From Lentinus brumalis (Eukaryota; Basidiomycota; Agaricomycetes; Polyporales; Polyporaceae): a DNA stretch of 64,000 nt. The notes below the pieces were generated by a model. That model did not search any database. It had not been told where the DNA came from and saw only the letters and a program-made list of their open reading frames with translations. Both the position numbers and the translations under genes were made by a program. The stretch covers positions 558,001 to 622,000 of the forward strand of contig MARA01000006.1 of the NCBI GenBank assembly GCA_001792895.1. Reading direction: 5' to 3'. Shown here one piece after another: positions 60,401 to 64,000 of the stretch (the stretch's first letter is position 1; each line of letters opens with the position of its first letter).

Positions 60401-63400
60401 TGACCCTATGTCGAAACTTCCATTCCTCTGTCTTCACACTCTACGCATGCTGTGGTCGCCCTGCGCTCCGCCAGCTCGTGCGGCAGCGTGACAGATGCGC
60501 CCAGCCGCTCCAAATCATGTAGATGGCGCGCCGCCGTGTACCGCTTCCAACATACCTACAAAGGTAGCTCCCGTCCCACGATGCCCGCCGCTCTGCGAGC
60601 GCGACGTCACGGATGTGGCTGGTGGCTGGATCCTTCTGGTGAGGTTATAGCTCGCTATGTCGAATGTTCTGGTAGTCTGTTCTGACGAGATTGGCGCTTT
60701 AGGTTGACCGCAGGTGCTCTGCACAGGGTTCTTCGCATTCCTGAGTGGATGCAGCAGTTTGGGAATGTAGACGACTCTGCTTGACAATAACCATATGCAG
60801 TACCCTGCGGCACAGTCCATTGGAAGGAGTCATGTGAAGAGTTTCACACATCGGCTTGAAATGTTGCTGCCTACCCATACTTACGTGCATCTCAAAACTG
60901 GCCGCATCGAGAGCGTTCCCGCTGCTTGCCGCTCTGTTTCCCGCCGGACGAAGACCGCCATCATCCCGCCCTTCCGGGTGAGTAGCTCCGATGAATGGTG
61001 TGTTATCCAGTAGTGACAGATGGGAGACGCTGACGATCTCGTACAGCTCCTGGCTCGTTGCATTTCAAAGTCATGACCTGCAAGCGAAGGTTCTTTCAAT
61101 GGAGGCTCGCACTGTTCAGCGTTCAATGCTAGCGACCAAAGAGCACAGTCGCTAGCCTCGGCCGTATAGCAGGAGCAAGGCACCTCATTCGGGTGTGCCG
61201 ATATCCGCAAGCGGCTAGTGCGCTGACGTTCGCCAGCTCATGATGCACTCCCAAGTTGAAATCCGTCTTCCCGGACATGCTGGCATTCCGACCGCTGCTG
61301 ATGTCCCATACCCTTCACGCCGCACCTGTCATAGCAGGCGTCGACGTTGTCGCGGCGGTGTTCGGTGATCCAACAGGGCCCCGGACGTCTATCAGCCTTC
61401 CCGCGCTGCGGTCATGTCAGGCTTGCATTGCAGCCATGTAACATTGACCAGTTCCTCCGATCACGGTGCCGTTTCTATGCGACGTTGGCTCCTCACGATA
61501 CGGTCCTTCCGTATGCTCAGTGCTCACGGGTCCTTCTGTATACTCAATGCTCACGATCATGGTGAGCAATCCGCTCGCATGTAACAGGACGCATCTTAAC
61601 CCCCCTCGCGTTTGTCGTCGGGTAGGACTATCTTCTGCCGCACACTCTCCGCGAGGCGAACAGTCAGGTAAGCCACATCACACATCCTTGATCGCTGGGT
61701 TGACGCGTGGTTATTCTCCCCCGATCTGCCCCCACATAGATTGACCTCGGCTACCGTGTCAACAGCGCTCTTCAGGTTCGCGGGTTCCCCCTTCGTCATA
61801 GAGTTTTTCGCAAGCACTACGGTGAGATAAGTGCCGGTACTCGCTGTCCAGCACTTACATATACCTTCACATCTTCACAGGTACATGCTGGGGCGTGCAA
61901 ACTCTCCATATGCCAGGGTATACTGGCACCTCCTGCCTCGGCGGTCCGCGGACCGTTCTAACTCCTACGCCTTGGTTGTGGGCGTGCCTCATAATCCGTA
62001 AGGATCCCGCTCGCACGCTTACGTGAGTGCTTCTTGCATCTCACTACATTGCGCCACGCCGTATGCATACCGGTCGTCCACGAGCCGGCAGCCCTAGCTC
62101 TTCTGCCCCCTTTCCAGACGCATCTCCCAACCTCACTGTACGAAACGCATGCCTCGCGGTAAACCTTTGCGTACCCGCTGACGCTGCAATGTGCCCGTGC
62201 ATGGCCGCTCAACCCTCGTGTGCCGTAAGTGACGCAACTTCGCTCCCACACATCTCATGTCATCTGCAGCATCTACGTCTGTGTCAAGTCGAAAGGCTCG
62301 CTGGCTTTAGATGCCGCTTGTCAAACGTACATATGCCGCTGGAATGTGGGAGTCGCGGTGTCCGTTTACCTCAAGCATCCCGTCCAACGTCGCCGGTCAA
62401 TATAGGGGAGCCGGCAGTTCGGCGCCGTTAACTACATACTTGGCGGCGGGGATCATCCGCGTACAGGCTCTCGACGACTCGGAAGGTGTCAAGCCGCATA
62501 GCATACTTACACGCGACATGTTCCTAGTGGCTGCACTTCCCGCGACACCTTCTCCTGGGGGTGCGCCCGGGAAGACGCCACAGGTGCTCGAAAGCCGTAC
62601 ATATTCATATTCATCGGTCGTCCAGAGGAGGTGCAGAAGCACACCGTGTTCGACCAGGATCCGTCGCCACGCCGTCCTACATAGCCTCACATATACGACC
62701 TCGCAACCTCATATGCCACAGCTCATGCCCTCGTCGAACCCTTCTTTGATTGTTATCGCATCTTCTCCCGGGACGCCTCTATAGGCTCCGAACATGAAGT
62801 GTCTCCGCGCCGCGGTACCTGCCCTGGTACAAGAAACTTCCCTATCTCGCACGCCCGCAATCAGGATAAATGCCCTCTGGAGTCGCCCGTCCCCTCCGTC
62901 GGTCATGGGACGCAGGATGGCACACTGGCACCGAGCGGCAGGTACAGGTTTCGGCCTTCGCGCACTAGAAGTGCCTGCGCACTGGTGTGGCACCCGCGGC
63001 GCAAGTGCTTACCAGTGTGAGCAGTAACCTTGTACTTACTCCTTTCGCCCACGACGTCGTCGTCCGATACCCGACGAGCGCAATCTCGGATATCCAGTGA
63101 GCTCGAGCTCGGAGACGGCTATGTATGTGCACACCTTAAACCTAACGTTGCTCCGCTGGCCCCGCAGTGCACCAACTGGGAAGCGGGTCAGCACAATCGC
63201 AGACAAGTCTCGCCGCGCAATGACGCACGTCGCACGTCGTGTATAACGCCGTGTTTTGCAATTGCAATACAGCGGCCGCGCAGATTAACGTCACAGCCCC
63301 CGGGGGCCGCGAGCGACGAAATCAAGGAAATGGAAACAGTATGCAATCAGGCCACTTGGGACGGAGGGGACTCGCTCCCAGTGGCAAGGCGACCAATACG

Positions 63401-64000
63401 CCGGTCTGTCAACGCAACTTGGGCGACATCCCAGGGCCGGCATACGAGTACAGTATGGCACGGTGTGCGCACTCGCAGGGTCTAGTTCAGAAGCGTTTCA
63501 GAGATGGCGGACACGCACCAGAACCACGTCAAATGTGCAGCTAAGTTGAGTTTATTGTATATGGCCTTCCGATCAGAAGATTGTGGTCCGTCTGCTGCCT
63601 GCGGAAGAACGTTTGGGTTGTGAGTCTGTGAACACTGAAAGTTTTGTCGATTCCGAGTTCGGAGTCCCCGTTGCATCGTGCACCTCGCCGGGCAAAACCC
63701 GAAGGACGTCTGGTAGGGTCGCCCGCTGCTGGGAACGCGAAGTCGGGCGAAGCGCGTCTCGGAGAATCATCATCACGCCCAGCGACGGCGATGACATGCC
63801 ATAATCCAGGTCGGCTGCAGGCGCTCGCCAGGAGTGCAGGCAGGGCTGAGGGAGGGGGATGGAAGAAGTCGTGCACGCATTGGAGGGAAGATTGGTTGAA
63901 GTGGCCGCCCTTCCCCTTCTGTCCGGCTGCGCAGCAGCAGATGGCGGCCTTATTCCTGGGCGTGAGCGAGCTGCGACGTTCTCGAAGGATGGACGCACCT
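54437..64000. other. Gene-poor right end
   Basis: The first 400 bp are the cyclin upstream region. Beyond that, open frames up to about 220 codons occur on both strands (for example 55754-56254, 56349-57011 and 62311-62784). None has a recognisable domain or splice-compatible neighbours. Minus-strand frames at 63541-63998 could be the 3' end of a gene that begins beyond the window; no family is recognised. A short tandem repeat at 61492-61549 is listed separately. Confidence 0.35.
61492..61549. repeat. Short degenerate tandem repeat
   Basis: Two diverged units, 31 bp (61492-61522) and 27 bp (61523-61549), both starting CTCACG and containing GTCCTTC-GTAT-CTCA. A third partial unit begins at 61550. 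No function is evident. Confidence 0.4.

Noticed and set aside
61492..61565. CRISPR-like array
   Set aside because: Two diverged tandem units without spacers, in a eukaryotic context.
62311..62784. 157-codon plus-strand frame in the right end
   Set aside because: No recognisable domain, and other frames of similar length overlap it on both strands.

Overview
The window looks like chromosomal DNA of a basidiomycete fungus, most likely an agaricomycete (Polyporales-like; my inference, not tested). It is GC-rich. Genes are split by many short GT..AG introns, mostly 49-61 bp, and several housekeeping proteins are plainly fungal. All gene structures were assembled by eye from reading frames and splice signals, so exon edges are predictions.

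Left part (1-12.9 kb) is accessory in character: a Zn2Cys6 regulator running off the left edge (-), an F-box protein with a nucleotidyltransferase-like core (-), an SRPK-type kinase (+), a MYND-like zinc-finger protein (-), a small unknown protein (-) and a ribonucleotide reductase small subunit (-). Long stretches between them hold no convincing gene, only a heat-shock-element-like site, a strong hairpin and a tRNA-like Pol III element.

Middle part (13.3-28.1 kb) is a mobile and duplicated region. A Helitron with HUH Rep and PIF1 helicase regions lies at 13.3-19.6 kb, broken by two indels in G-runs. Three related genes for membrane-anchored A1 aspartic proteases follow: copy A has frame breaks, copy C has lost its protease domain, and copy B looks intact. 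Copy B carries a fold-back repeat in an enlarged intron.

Right-centre part (29.3-54.4 kb) is a conserved housekeeping block: CHD1 chromatin remodeller (+), a membrane/charged-tail protein (-), the splicing factor SLU7 (-), a vigilin/Scp160 multi-KH protein (-), a GNAT acetyltransferase (-), ERO1 thiol oxidase (+), a small membrane protein with a TATA box (+) and a Pho85-type cyclin (-). The genes act in unrelated processes: chromatin, splicing, RNA binding, ER disulfide formation and cell-cycle/nutrient signalling. Nothing suggests a metabolic cluster.

Right end (54.4-64 kb) is nearly gene-free to my reading.

A recurring oddity is that several otherwise well-conserved genes are each broken by one or two single-base indels, mostly in short G or C runs. 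This bears either on sequence quality or on real decay and should be resolved before any gene here is called a pseudogene.
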